Below, in pieces: positions 13,629 to 24,030 of a stretch of 64,000 bases of DNA. The notes beneath the pieces are model-generated. The model was not told the DNA's origin and did not search any database. It was given only the letters and a program-made list of their open reading frames with translations. The stretch spans positions 15,622,349 through 15,686,348 of the forward strand of contig OZ014412.1 of NCBI GenBank assembly GCA_963965975.1. Direction: 5' to 3'. This DNA comes from Xestospongia bergquistia (Eukaryota; Porifera; Demospongiae; Haplosclerida; Petrosiidae). The stretch's first letter is position 1. Every line of letters starts with the position of its first letter. The position numbers were made by a program, and so were the translations under genes.

Positions 13629-15253
13629 TACCTTCATCATCTTTTTCTGCTAGTAACAGTACATTACTGGTCATGTCATGAGGTATACTAGTTAAATGTA
13701 ATGGTTTAAAAGAATGACATAATTTATCTAGAAAAGAACTTTGCTTGGATAATTCAGCTAACAATTCCTATAGTTAAAGAAAATACATATATATTCATTG
13801 TATGGTTTAGTCCATTTCTTCATCCATTGATGCATCATTTCATGTAACTGTCCATTCTTTCATCCATTCATCTAACAGTTATTCCATTCATCCATCAAAC
13901 AGTACCTGTGTTGAATTAAAAGTGTCTTTGACAATTGTGAAATTTGCTACAATATTCCGTATCCCATTTAATGCTTCGTTACCATCGGCAACAAGTGATT
14001 GGGTGGAGCTTACAATAGTCTCTTCAAACGTTGTCACTTCATTCAATATTACTTTATAATGGTTAATTAGAGAAGGTATAAAATTGTTCCAACGTTGTAG
14101 GATATCAGTTTTTGTATTAGATTCTGGTAACTTAGTCAGTTTATCTACAAAATTTTGTTGATGACTAAAAGTCAACTCTACAGTTGTCTAACAGGAATAA
14201 AAAGAGGTACATTTATAGTATGTGAAAATACACATGTATGTATTAATGCATACACATATATTATTAGTAATACTGAATATGACTATTTATTATTCATTAT
14301 AAATAATCTCTATTAATACTGAAATGAGTGTATGTGGTCTGACAAAGTCTGTTAAAAGGAACTCCAACAATTAATTTTTAAGGTTCTACTTCTATAGTAA
14401 CTTTGGTGTTAAATCAACATTGTACAAGCTAAGTTTTTATAGATGACAAGTAATAGTTTATATTAAAATTTCAAAGAATTTGAACAGCAAATTTAGAACA
14501 TGCTTGTAATTTATAATACATCAAGTTTAGTAGAATAACATTTTCAAATCTACCAATTTAAAAGTAGTCATAATTCAATAATATTACCTGAAATTTGTCA
14601 AATTTTTCAGATAGATAAGTCCATTTATCATCATCATGATTTTCTTCATTATCTAATAACACCTGTTCTTGATTTGTTAACCATTCTACTAAATCCTAAA
14701 ATAAATTAATTATATAGTATAGAAATTGAATTTAATACTAAATTCTGGTTATAATTCCTTACAAATGTAATTTCCATAAATATAATATACATAGATGTAT
14801 CTATTAGTATCATGTAACTTAATCAGATATGTAATTTGATGTTTACAAACATCATTAAAGGTTGTATGTTATATTATTTACACTTGTAGAAAGCATAGAG
14901 AACATTTCATATCATTATTACAAGTAACACTTACTAGAGGACATTTTAAAACAGTATAAAAATTATACTCGTACTGAAATACATTATCATTAGTAATAAC
15001 AATGTCATGGATTATATTGGAACCTATCTCAATACCTAATATCCTCTACACACTAGCAATGAACATTAATAGTCCAAATATTGTACTATTGTTGAGTATT
15101 TATACATTTTGAATATAGTTATTTAAAAACAGGTGAGAAAAGCCTTTTTCATTGTGTTTTGCTGTTTTCCAAATACCTTACCTCAATTTCAGCTTCTCTC
15201 TCTTCGTTACCAACGTCAATTGAAGGAGACAACTCTTTGCCAACGTCTGACAT
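669..15253 (-). CDS. Giant spectrin-repeat protein with C-terminal membrane anchor (nesprin/KASH-like)
   Basis: I chained about 41 exons by GT-AG signals in one continuous frame, giving about 2,650 residues. The start is ATG at 15253-15251 (MSDVGKELSP), and the first donor is at 15181. Exons include 14588-14695, 13906-14187, 13632-13767, 12643-12785, 11333-11904, 9163-9525, 7621-7965, 5347-5676, 3354-3686, 1432-1860, 1182-1379 and the last, 669-1034. Most of the protein is amphipathic helix rich in E, K, Q and L, with scattered W at spectrin-repeat spacing. Exon 11333-11904 encodes an acidic, proline-containing linker. The last exon encodes a charged proline-rich stretch, KKRCC, a transmembrane helix of about 21 residues and a 31-residue tail ending VVPQV. 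Family knowledge: KASH proteins link the cytoskeleton to SUN proteins through such a tail. No calponin-homology domain is visible at the N-terminus. The small 54-bp exon at 4586-4639 is uncertain. Another tail-anchored spectrin-type protein is the main alternative. Confidence 0.8.
9099..9130. repeat. CT microsatellite in intron
   Basis: A run of CT dinucleotides lies between exons 8868-9059 and 9163-9525 of the spectrin-repeat gene. It reads as GA in the gene's sense direction. Confidence 0.9.
13264..13625. repeat. Compound polypurine repeat (GA plus GGGA blocks)
   Basis: About 360 bp of almost pure purine on plus. It is built from GA runs interrupted at least three times by a higher-order block starting GGGTGGGAAGGAGGG (near 13282, 13348 and 13458), with a shorter version near 13538. 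It lies in an intron of the spectrin-repeat gene, starting a few bases after the 5' splice site at 13631. Reading frames across it are translations of the repeat and are not genes. Confidence 0.95.
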
Positions 15254-15406
15254 CCCTTGTAATAGCGCTCGTATTACAGGCACCTATTTCTCTAACTAAC
15301 ACTACACGAGGAGGTTGGAAAACACTTGCGAGCCACACCTCTAGTAATCTTTTGTTTCCGCTGTTTACACGTGTTCTCTTTAACTGTGATTGGTCTGTGT
15401 TAAAGG
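15254..15406. promoter_or_regulatory. Bidirectional promoter between spectrin-repeat gene and PPP5
   Basis: Only 153 bp separate the two divergent start codons. The interval has an E-box palindrome ACACGTGT at 15367-15374, a GATTGG (inverted CCAAT) at 15388-15393, and higher GC than the surroundings. No TATA box is visible. A shared housekeeping-type promoter is inferred. Confidence 0.6.
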
Positions 15407-18400
15407 ATGGCAGAGAGTGATAATTCTGTTAACAATGACCAAGTAGGATACCATCCAAGTGAAGACGACATATTGAAGGCTGAAGAATGGAAGGAGAAAG
15501 CGAATAAGAGCTTTAAAGGTGATGGCCAACTGATGCCACACTGAATTTATTTGTTCTTGTCAATCAACATAATGTACATGTAAATAAAATGGAATCATAA
15601 GAATGTAACAATACAATTTGGAATTATCTCTCTACATTACAAGTTTAGATATTAGATTTTTTAATGTACCTAAATGTAGCCATGCCCTCTTTAATTAAAC
15701 TCTGATTTTGAGTCCTTATGATAAGTAAAAATATTAACTGAAGTTTGTCTTATATAAAGTAATAGAATATACGTTTTTATGTATACATTTTTCATACATG
15801 ATAATGTACAAGGACAAGGACTATTGTATAGCCAGCCACTTTCCTAGTTGTGGGTGGACTATATGCAAGACCTTAAGTATAAGACATGTATAATGTGTGT
15901 GTGTTTTATTACAGGGAAGCACTTTCAAGAAGCAATAGATCACTATACTAAAGCTATTGAGCTTAATCCAATAATAGCTGTGTATTATGGGAATAGAAGT
16001 TTTGCTAACATGAAAATGGAGAGTTATGGATTTGCTTTAACTGATGCTAACAAAGCATTAGAGTTAGATAAAACATATATTAAGGTGACTATTAGATAGA
16101 TGGATGGACAGTGACATATGACTGACAATAGACTGACCAATACATGAATTGCTTAAATAAAAAATGGCAGAAATAGATCAGCGATACAAGGATTGAACTT
16201 GTTAGACTATAGGAGTTGTCACATGATCACATAACACGTGAAACTCGGAGTAACAGCAACAAAGCGAGAGCTCTGTTCTTTTGTCCTTCAATCCTGGTCT
16301 AACCCGCTCTGTCTAAATGATATCAAGCACTCTTCAACAGACCTAGATACTCCTAGTATATATTTATATAATTCTATATATATATATTGTAATATACTTT
16401 AATATTATTTAGGGTTATTATAGAAGAGCCAGTGCTAACATGGCGCTAGGCAAGTTTAAACTTGCCCTACGAGATTTTGAGGCAGTCAAAAAGGCCAAAC
16501 CACGAGACCCAGATGCTCTCGTAAGTATATATAATATTGTTATATGAATTAGTCTCTTAATAATAATAGGCTAAATACAATGAGTGTTCCAAAATAGTTC
16601 GTCAACAAGCATTTGCTAGAGCTATTGCAGTAGATACTGACAAGAAACCACTGTCAGAAACTATCAATTTAGATACCATGAGTAAGGGATATATCCATTG
16701 TTGGCAATGTATCTGTCCATATACTTTAAAATTTATCCATTTATTACTTTACATATGTCCATTTAACATACAATGTATCTATTTGTGAATGAATATTTGT
16801 CCATATTTAGAAGTTGAAGATGATTATAAAGGACCTTGTTTAGACGGTACTATTACTGCTGATTTTATGACAGATCTTTTAGAATGGTTTAAAAGTCAAA
16901 AAATACTTCACAAAAAATATGCTTACAAAATAATTTTACAGGTCAAAGAGATCTTTGCATCTCTACCTTCATTGGTAGATGTCACCATACCTGAGGTAAT
17001 ATTAACTAATCAGATCATTCTACATTATTTTTAAGTTATTTATTTTTAGTGTAACAAATTTACAGTATGTGGTGATATTCATGGCCAATTTTATGATCTA
17101 CTTAACATTTTTGAACTCAATGGTTTGCCCTCATCTGATAACCCCTATGTATCCATAGTAACGTACACCATCTCAAAATTACATTACTCATTAAAAGTAT
17201 TCTTCTTAATTCATAGTGTAGTTATTTAATGGAGATTTTGTTGATAGAGGGTCTTTTTCAGTGGAAGTTATTTTAACTCTTTTAGGTTTTAAGTTATTGT
17301 ATCCTGATCATTTCCATATGTCAAGAGGTACTGATGTAGTATGCTTTAGTATAATATAATATGTCTATATTGTGTAATGGTGTTTATTTCTAGTTCATAA
17401 GCTTGTTTGATATAGGTAACCATGAATCAGAAACGATGAATCAAATGTATGGTTTTGAAGGAGAAGTTAAACAAAAGTGAGTTATATTATAGGTAGACAG
17501 TTATAATAAAGATTTTAGTACAATGCTCTTAATTCTCATGTATTGACAATGAAATTGTGTTTTTTCTTAATATTATAAAACTACTTAATGTTATGTTATA
17601 ATGTTTAATTTTTATTCATGTAGATATACTAGTCAAATGGCTGAGCTTTTTACTGAAGTATTCAACTGGTTACCATTGTCACATATCATTGATAATAAAG
17701 TATTAGTAAGTCAATCATTAGTATTAAATTAGTTATGAATATAACACTACATTTAGTTGTTATAAGTATTCTTAATAGCTAATATCTTACAAAGTTTCAT
17801 ATTTATAAATATTCATTTACTTACTACATATCATATCAATGATCCTATCTATGCTAGGTAATGCATGGTGGTTTATTTAGTACTGATGATGTCACATTAG
17901 ATGACTTAAGAAAAATTGATAGAAATAGACAACCTCCTGAGGAGGGTAAGTGACCATGTGAGTCAATCAATTTGATTGGTTAGTTCTATCATTACACTAT
18001 TATGATGTATTTGTATGTAGGTCTAATGTGTGAATTGTTGTGGTCAGATCCTCAAATTTTGGTGAGTAATGAATATAATTAACAGCTGTTGTCATTTTAG
18101 TCATAGCCGGGTAGAGGTCCAAGTAAAAGAGGTGTGGCTTTACAATTTGGACCAGATGTTACTGAGAAATTTTGTATGAAAAATGGTTTAGGTAAGCAAA
18201 TTTAATGTTAGTATTATTTTCACTAAGTTAACTTAGTGATTGATTCTTTACTGTTTTGTCTTTCATGTTGTAACATTGTATAATATTTCCATGTCTATTC
18301 TTTGACTAATAATTTATTGTTTTAATGAATCTTTTAAATATATTACTAAATATATAATGTAATTGTCCTTTAGTTATTTCTATGTCTTTATTTAGAGATG

Positions 18401-18984
18401 ATTGTTAGAAGTCATGAAGTTAAAGAAGATGGATATGAAGTAGCTCATAAAGGACGTTGTATTACAGTATTTTCAGCTCCTAACTACTGGTATGTAAACT
18501 ATATTGAATATATATATATTTATATATACATAGTTATATATAATTGTTAATTACACAAACAAACTATGAATACTATTTTAAGAGTTCTTGACCTCAAAAA
18601 TAAAGAGCAAATTATGTGATGAAACCTTATTAGCATATGTCATCATGTTATTACTTTATTTATTGAAAATAGCCAATCTATTTTATTACAGTATAAAAAT
18701 AATTCATGTCACTTGTTGCCTGACCATTGCATGGTATTGGATATATACTTGTATATTGATTGTCTAATTCTATCCTATTCCCACATGTAGTGATCAAATG
18801 GGTAACAAAGGAGCTTATATCACATTTACTAAAGACCTTAAACCTCAATTTACCACTTATGAGGCTGTGGTAAGTCAACTATACAACTAAAGAAATGTTC
18901 ATATTTTTTTCATGTATTATTTAGCCTCATCCTAATGTCAAACCAATGCAGTATGCAAGTCCTCTGTTTGGATTGTTATCATAA
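15407..18984 (+). CDS. PPP5C: Serine/threonine protein phosphatase 5 (TPR plus PPP catalytic domain)
   Basis: The gene has fifteen exons: 15407-15518, 15915-16084, 16413-16520, 16570-16681, 16811-16995, 17050-17148, 17222-17327, 17416-17476, 17624-17705, 17858-17945, 18021-18061, 18107-18191, 18396-18489, 18791-18869 and 18925-18984. Phases all match and give 493 residues, close to vertebrate PPP5 (about 499). Residues about 25-125 are TPR repeats (for example [18 protein letters not shown], then [12 protein letters not shown]). The catalytic domain follows with GDIHG at 237-241, GDFVDRG at 266-272, GNHE at 298-301, HGG at 348-350, and RSHE with H423, so all metal-coordinating positions are present. 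In the family, TPRs bind the Hsp90 C-terminus and hold the phosphatase autoinhibited. One variation is MSRGNHE instead of the usual LLRGNHE. The ATG at 15407 is the first one and precedes the first donor. It is divergent from the spectrin-repeat gene. Its 3' half is copied repeatedly downstream. Confidence 0.97.
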
Positions 18985-20377
18985 ACTATAATGTTTTGTT
19001 GTCTTTGTTAAAAACATATTACTTAAAAGCTAATTTGATATAATATTACTCTAACTAGAAGTAATTGGACTAATTAAGTACATGTGTTCACTACACGCTG
19101 TGTGTAAAGCCATCTGTCTTATAACTATATTGATTGTTAAAAACATTCACTAACCAACCCAGTGAAATTCATAAAGTTCTGCATGGTTATTAAACAATAA
19201 ATATTATATCCCAAGAATATAGGGGAAATAATATATTATGTACCTGAAATGAATTTGTGTCTGTGTTATCTCTCAAATATACTAGTATACACTTACACAC
19301 TTATGTGATATCTAGAAGGTATAAACGTTTAAGTATTAGGGACATTGATTTGTATAATAGTATAATACTCTCAAGTATAATGATACTTTTTGTCAGACTC
19401 TAAACAATTTCAGTTGTGGCTTGTGTATATGTGTCATGAATTGAGTTATGACATTAGTAATCTCTACATCTTCACATGTTCTTCATATCCATTTGATTTA
19501 ACATGAACATTGTGTCCATGTGTACTATTCAATAAATTTTACCTATACTTCTCATTGCATACAAACAACATATAACTTTTGACATAAATCACTTTACACA
19601 GGTGTCTGCTATAAGTATATGCCAAGTTATCTGTGGACAAGACCAAGTTTCCCTATAGGCGGGCAATATGCTGTTTTTGGTTCTTGTATGGCCACTTTGG
19701 GTGTGCTTAGTAGTATTCAGGTGACTATCACTGTGGGCATATACTATACTTTTCCCAAAAGACAGACACTATACTGTTTTTGTTTTCATATGGTCACAGT
19801 GGGCATGTTTTGTTTACTTAATAAATATGTTCTAGCACTTTTCTTAGAAAATATCTCACCAACCAATACACTTATAAGGTATACATGACCACTATATTGA
19901 CTAGGTAGTTTCTAATAAAGAACTTAGTACAATGTATAGAAGCAAGTTATAATTAATAATAATATTATACCTTAAACTTGTAAATATAGCCACTTAATAG
20001 TTCATGTTATTGGTGATGATGTAAGTACACAAACAAAACATTACAGGTCTAGTAGTTAGTCCCCATATATTGTTAGGTTGTATGCATGTAGTTCAGGTTA
20101 CATTTCAGGATGTGTATAACATTATGAGATATATGTACTCCCAACCAGACCTCTAGGTCTACGTAAATACTCTATTCAGTAGTGGCTATTTGTATATGTA
20201 TTTTGAAGCAAATTATGAGAATGGTATTATCATGACAACAATATCATCAACCATTTTGCAACAGGACGTGACATGTTGTATCTCCTAATTAATAAACTAT
20301 GAATAATAATTAGGAGATTACTGATAAACGTAGACCAATCCAGTATAAATCTCATCGAGCTGTCTTGAGAATTAAAG
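18985..20377 (+). other. 3' flank of PPP5 and leader of first receptor copy (ancestral-looking duplication unit)
   Basis: This is noncoding sequence whose segments recur after later PPP5 fragments (25774-26940, 28216-29300, parts of 31540-32000, 49140-50240, 52800-53330). A weak 89-codon frame at 19619-19888 is not preserved in the other copies. The interval around 19640-19840 contains two diverged copies of a roughly 100-bp module (GGCGGGCA to ATGGCCACTTTGGG, then GACAGACACTATACTG to ATGGTCACAGTGGG). The last 100 bp is the receptor promoter, here with the TATA region altered to CTGATAAACG. Confidence 0.7.
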
Positions 20378-21415
20378 ATGGAATTTAGTGACAACGAACA
20401 ACTCACTAATAATTGTAATGAGTCCTTTTCTAATAAAGAAAGGAATCACTTAGTGATAGCCATGTCATCTTCTGGTGCTGTGTCTGCTGTCTTCTGTTTG
20501 ATTGCAGTTATAGTAGTTTTGTGTTTTAAATTCCACAAATACTTAGTCTATCGATTAGCACTCTATCAAGTCTTGTCTTGTCTTGCATTTAGTGTGTGTG
20601 AAGTACTGCAAATAATGAATATCAATTATTTTGATCATGACAATACATATCGCGGCATTGCCTGTCGATTTACAGCCTTCATAGTTACACACGCTGTGTG
20701 GATAAAACTTCTCCTAACACTATGTCTAGTATTTCACATATATATTAGTGCAGTATATTTGAAAAACTTTGAGAAATTGGAAATAGTGTATATAGCTATA
20801 TCTTTGTCAATTCCTGGAATCATTGCTTCCATTCCACTAATTACTGAGTATTATGACTTGGCAGGAGGTTGGTGTTGGATTAGAGATTATAAAAATAATT
20901 GTCCCAGTGAAAAAGACACATTTGGAATTATACAACAATTTACACTGTGGTATGTTCCATTATTTATCTCTCTTGTTACATGTCTAATAGCTTCGGTCAT
21001 TATTATAATTAAATATTACTGTTGGAGACATTGGACATGTTGCCACAAGACAGAACCAGATGTCAACGAAAATCCTAACAAGAAAGCTGTAAAAGAGCTC
21101 CTACCATTATTAATATATCCATTTATATTTTTTATATTAACTTCGTTTCCTTTAGCTAACCGGATCCATGGAGCCATATCTTCACGTGACAGCTTTGGTT
21201 TGATGATGACCCATGCAATAACAGAAGCATTGTGGGGAACTTTCTCTGCTTTGGTACTTTGGGGACATGTAGCATGTGTAGTATGTAAGAGAAAGAATGT
21301 TCCTTATGAAACACTTTCTCCTTCTGAATCCACTTCTGTTATCTCTACAAGTGCAATGAGTAGTTATAATGAAATCCCTAATGGAGAATCAGAGGATGAA
21401 AGTGATACTGACTAA
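20378..21415 (+). CDS. Seven-transmembrane receptor, cAMP-receptor/GPR157-like, copy 1
   Basis: Single-exon frame of 345 residues starting MEFSDNEQLTNN. Seven hydrophobic segments lie at about 28-52, 56-80, 98-127, 133-156, 192-217, 240-263 and 275-302. A GGWCWIRD motif in the second extracellular loop, with a Cys before the third helix (ACRFTAF), gives the usual disulfide pair. GWCWI at this position is characteristic of the slime-mould cAMP-receptor/GPR157-like branch of GPCRs. The N-terminus has two Asn-Cys-type glycosylation candidates (NCNES, NES). The C-tail is Ser/Thr-rich and ends acidic (ESEDESDTD), which is plausible for arrestin-type regulation. It is the first and one of the most intact members of an array. 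The ligand cannot be read from sequence. Confidence 0.85.
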   Translation: MEFSDNEQLTNNCNESFSNKERNHLVIAMSSSGAVSAVFCLIAVIVVLCFKFHKYLVYRLALYQVLSCLAFSVCEVLQIMNINYFDHDNTYRGIACRFTAFIVTHAVWIKLLLTLCLVFHIYISAVYLKNFEKLEIVYIAISLSIPGIIASIPLITEYYDLAGGWCWIRDYKNNCPSEKDTFGIIQQFTLWYVPLFISLVTCLIASVIIIIKYYCWRHWTCCHKTEPDVNENPNKKAVKELLPLLIYPFIFFILTSFPLANRIHGAISSRDSFGLMMTHAITEALWGTFSALVLWGHVACVVCKRKNVPYETLSPSESTSVISTSAMSSYNEIPNGESEDESDTD

Positions 21416-22140
21416 TTCTTTTACTTCATTTGTGATTCCTGATTAACTTAGTTCAATTGTATAGTTAATTGAATTTTGATTATGTAACCGAAAAGTTATA
21501 ATATTTTTTGTTGCCAATAATAGGGTTTAATATCTTCAATTACTGGTTAATTATCACAAGAAATTATATTGTAGTGGCTATTTGTCTGGTACGAAGTCAT
21601 ACCTTCAAAACTCATTACTGGTCTAGTAAGAGTGATCAATCCATGACCAGGAGAAACTATAATTTGGTATCTATGTCCAGATAGCTACTCAACTCTTACT
21701 GACAACGTTTTTGATGGATGACTTTATCAGATTAATACCCAAATGTGTGTTTCTGATCATTGTTTAACATAATACAAGAGTTAAAACTACGGTAGATAAC
21801 ATTTTCCTGCAGATTGGGGACAGTTTCCCTGAACTTGGCAACTCAGGATGGATGAGTTATGGAAGATTTTTTGAAAGTCTTATAGTATACATGACGAAAC
21901 ACCTGTTGATGAACTTTTTAAGTGTCTAACATATAAACACTTGAGCTTTTATTAGCATGTGTTACCAGACCTTTTTTCTAAGTAAAAGGACTAACCTCAC
22001 CCAGACTATTATTATATTATACAAGTATAGACATGATATATTAAAAGGCTATCTTCAAGAGAATTGCATGGACATATACACACTAATACTTAGTGAAATC
22101 TTTTTGATGAAATAGCCCAAATTATGCTTACACAAACCAT
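21416..22140. other. Receptor 3' flank, no gene
   Basis: This begins with a 3' block (TGATTCCTGATTAACTTAG and onward) that also follows the other receptor copies. It then carries a segment (about 21940-22140) repeated at 22690-22900 and 43555-43745, just upstream of phosphatase fragments. No supported reading frame was found. Confidence 0.6.
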
Positions 22141-22680
22141 GTAAAAGCAGTGTGTTTTACAAGTTGGACCTGATGTTAATGGCTTAGGTAAACAAATTTA
22201 TTGCAAGTTTATTTTCACTAAAGAAGATAGATATGAAGTAGCTCATAAAGGACATTGTATTACAGTATTCTCAAGTTATAATTTGTACATATAAATTATT
22301 CGGTGTTATACAATAAATTATATGCTTTGATATGTTGCAAGTATTATATGCAATTAATATTATCCAAGTAATTATCCTCCTTTTTATTAAACAAGCTGAC
22401 AGTAGTGATAGTACTGTGTGGTATGATGTTCTGTTGTGTGAACATTACTATAGTTATTCCAATGATGTTTATATATAAAAGGTGATAAATTACTAAGTTG
22501 TAAGACCAACATTCATATTATAATCTCATATTTCTTCAACATTGAATATTTGACTGGTATATCTTTGTCTGATACACACATGTAGTGGTCAGATGGGTAA
22601 TGAAGGAGATTATATCACAATTCTTAGGATACCTTTAGCCTCAGTTAAGTTCACAACTTATGAGGCTGTGGTAAGTCAAA
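22141..22680 (+). pseudogene. PPP5 fragment: degraded exons 12, 13 and 14
   Basis: Near 22148-22191 there is a decayed exon 12 (GTGTGTTTTACAAGTTGGAC), near 22219-22275 a decayed exon 13 that lacks its beginning and its PNY end, and near 22587-22671 a decayed exon 14 with GTGGTCAGATGGGTAATG still ending in GAGGCTGTG and a donor. Substitutions and indels break the frame. This is the oldest-looking phosphatase fragment. Confidence 0.85.
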
Positions 22681-22898
22681 CCTTACAACTTAAACATGCA
22701 TGTGCTATGTACTAGATCCTTTTCTCTAAGCAAAGGGGTAAGCTCATCAGACTACTATTATATTATACATGTATAACAATGGTATGATATATTAAAAGGC
22801 TATCTTCAGTAGGAATTAGATGGACATATATATATATATACACTAGTAGTTAACATTAGTGTTGACAAAATAACCCAATTTATGCTTACAAAAAACAT

Positions 22899-23166
22899 GT
22901 AAAAGGGTGTGTTGTACAGTTTGGACCTGATGTTACTGAGAAAAGGCTTAGATAAGCAAATTTATTGTCATTATCATTTTCATTAAGTTAACTCATTCCT
23001 TGATTATTTACTGTTTTGTCTTTCATATTTTAACATTGTATATTTCCACTTATTTCTATGCCTTTATTTAGAGATGATTGTTAGAAGTCATGAAGTTAAA
23101 GAGGATGGATATGAAGTAGCTCATAAAGGATGTTGTATTACAGTATTTTCAGCTCCTAACTACTGG
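22899..23166 (+). pseudogene. PPP5 fragment: decayed exon 12 and intact exon 13
   Basis: An exon 12 remnant lies at about 22903-22952. Exon 13 is almost identical to the parent at 23071-23166, with acceptor and donor kept. It carries a CGT to TGT change (Arg to Cys) in the GGRC-equivalent position. No open connection to other exons exists, so it is not expected to make a phosphatase. Confidence 0.85.
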
Positions 23167-23407
23167 TATGTAAATTATACATATAAATTATTTGGTGTTA
23201 TACAATAAATTATATGCTTTGATTTTGTAATAATTATTGCAATTAATATTATCCAATTAATTATCTTGGAATTATTAAACAAGCTGACAGTAGTGATAGT
23301 ACTGTGTGGTATGATGTTCTGTTGTGTGAACATTACTATAGTTATTTCAATGATGTCTATATGAAAGGTGATAAATTACTAAGTTGTAAGACCAATATTC
23401 ATTATCA

Positions 23408-23795
23408 GTGGTGGAGAACTAGGGGGGGTAGGGGGGGCTCTGCCCCCTTACTATTTGATTTTTGACTGTGTGATATAGAAGTATGCATGATGAATTCCAT
23501 TCCTCACTAAAAAACTGGGTGAAAAATAATTTGATTAATCAAATAATCAACCAGCTGTATATGAATCAATAACATTCACGGTTTGGTATGCTAAAGTTAA
23601 TTGCTCAAAGAAGCTAAGTGTGACAATTGTTAAGAGAGTATGACATTATTTAATAAATGTTCACTCATCGGATAAACCCATTTATACAATACATTATGCT
23701 ATCACATGTGGTTATTAAAAGGCAGCTGGCTAAGTTAAAGAATGACTGAGAGATATAATGGCAAAAAGACAATCACACATATTGTAATTTATAAT
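23408..23795. mobile_element. Inserted sequence with G7/C5 hairpin, unclassified
   Basis: Comparison with paralogous sequence (near 22515 and 44300) shows an extra block of about 390 bp beginning CAGTGGTGGAGAACTAGGGG. Near its start a G-rich run, GGGGGGGCTCTGCCCCC, can fold into a hairpin. I could not find matching inverted ends, so the superfamily is unknown and the right boundary is approximate. Confidence 0.5.
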
Positions 23796-23869
23796 ATGAT
23801 ATTTCCTCAACATTGAATATTTGACTATGTAGCTGGTATATTGGTGTCTGATACACACATATAATAAGT

Positions 23870-24030
23870 AGATAGATAACAAAAGAGATTATATCACATT
23901 TAATTCAGAGGACATCTTAACCTCAGTTGACTACTTATGAGGCTGTGGTAAGTCAACTATATAACTAAAGAAATGTTCATATTTTTTTCATGTAGCCTCA
24001 TCCTAATGTCAAACCAATGCAGTATTTGGT
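23870..24030 (+). pseudogene. PPP5 fragment: decayed exon 14 joined to a broken exon 15
   Basis: Exon 14 (about 23873-23949) has lost the GDQMGN-type start but keeps GAGGCTGTG and its donor. Exon 15 begins at 23998 and is intact only to AATGCAGTAT, where it runs directly into intron 7 sequence of the next phosphatase copy. This is a duplication breakpoint inside an exon. Confidence 0.85.

Noticed and set aside
13221..13764. Long open frames on both strands (Ser/Leu-rich and Arg/Glu-rich)
   Set aside because: They are translations of the GA repeat. Only the exon 13632-13767 is real.
16140..16330. Possible tRNA-derived SINE in PPP5 intron 2 (TTCAATCC and an opposed GGATTGAA)
   Set aside because: The B-box-like words are not accompanied by a convincing A box or cloverleaf. 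It may be a small inverted element at most.
19619..19888. 89-codon frame as a gene
   Set aside because: Not preserved in the duplicated copies and made of an internal repeat.
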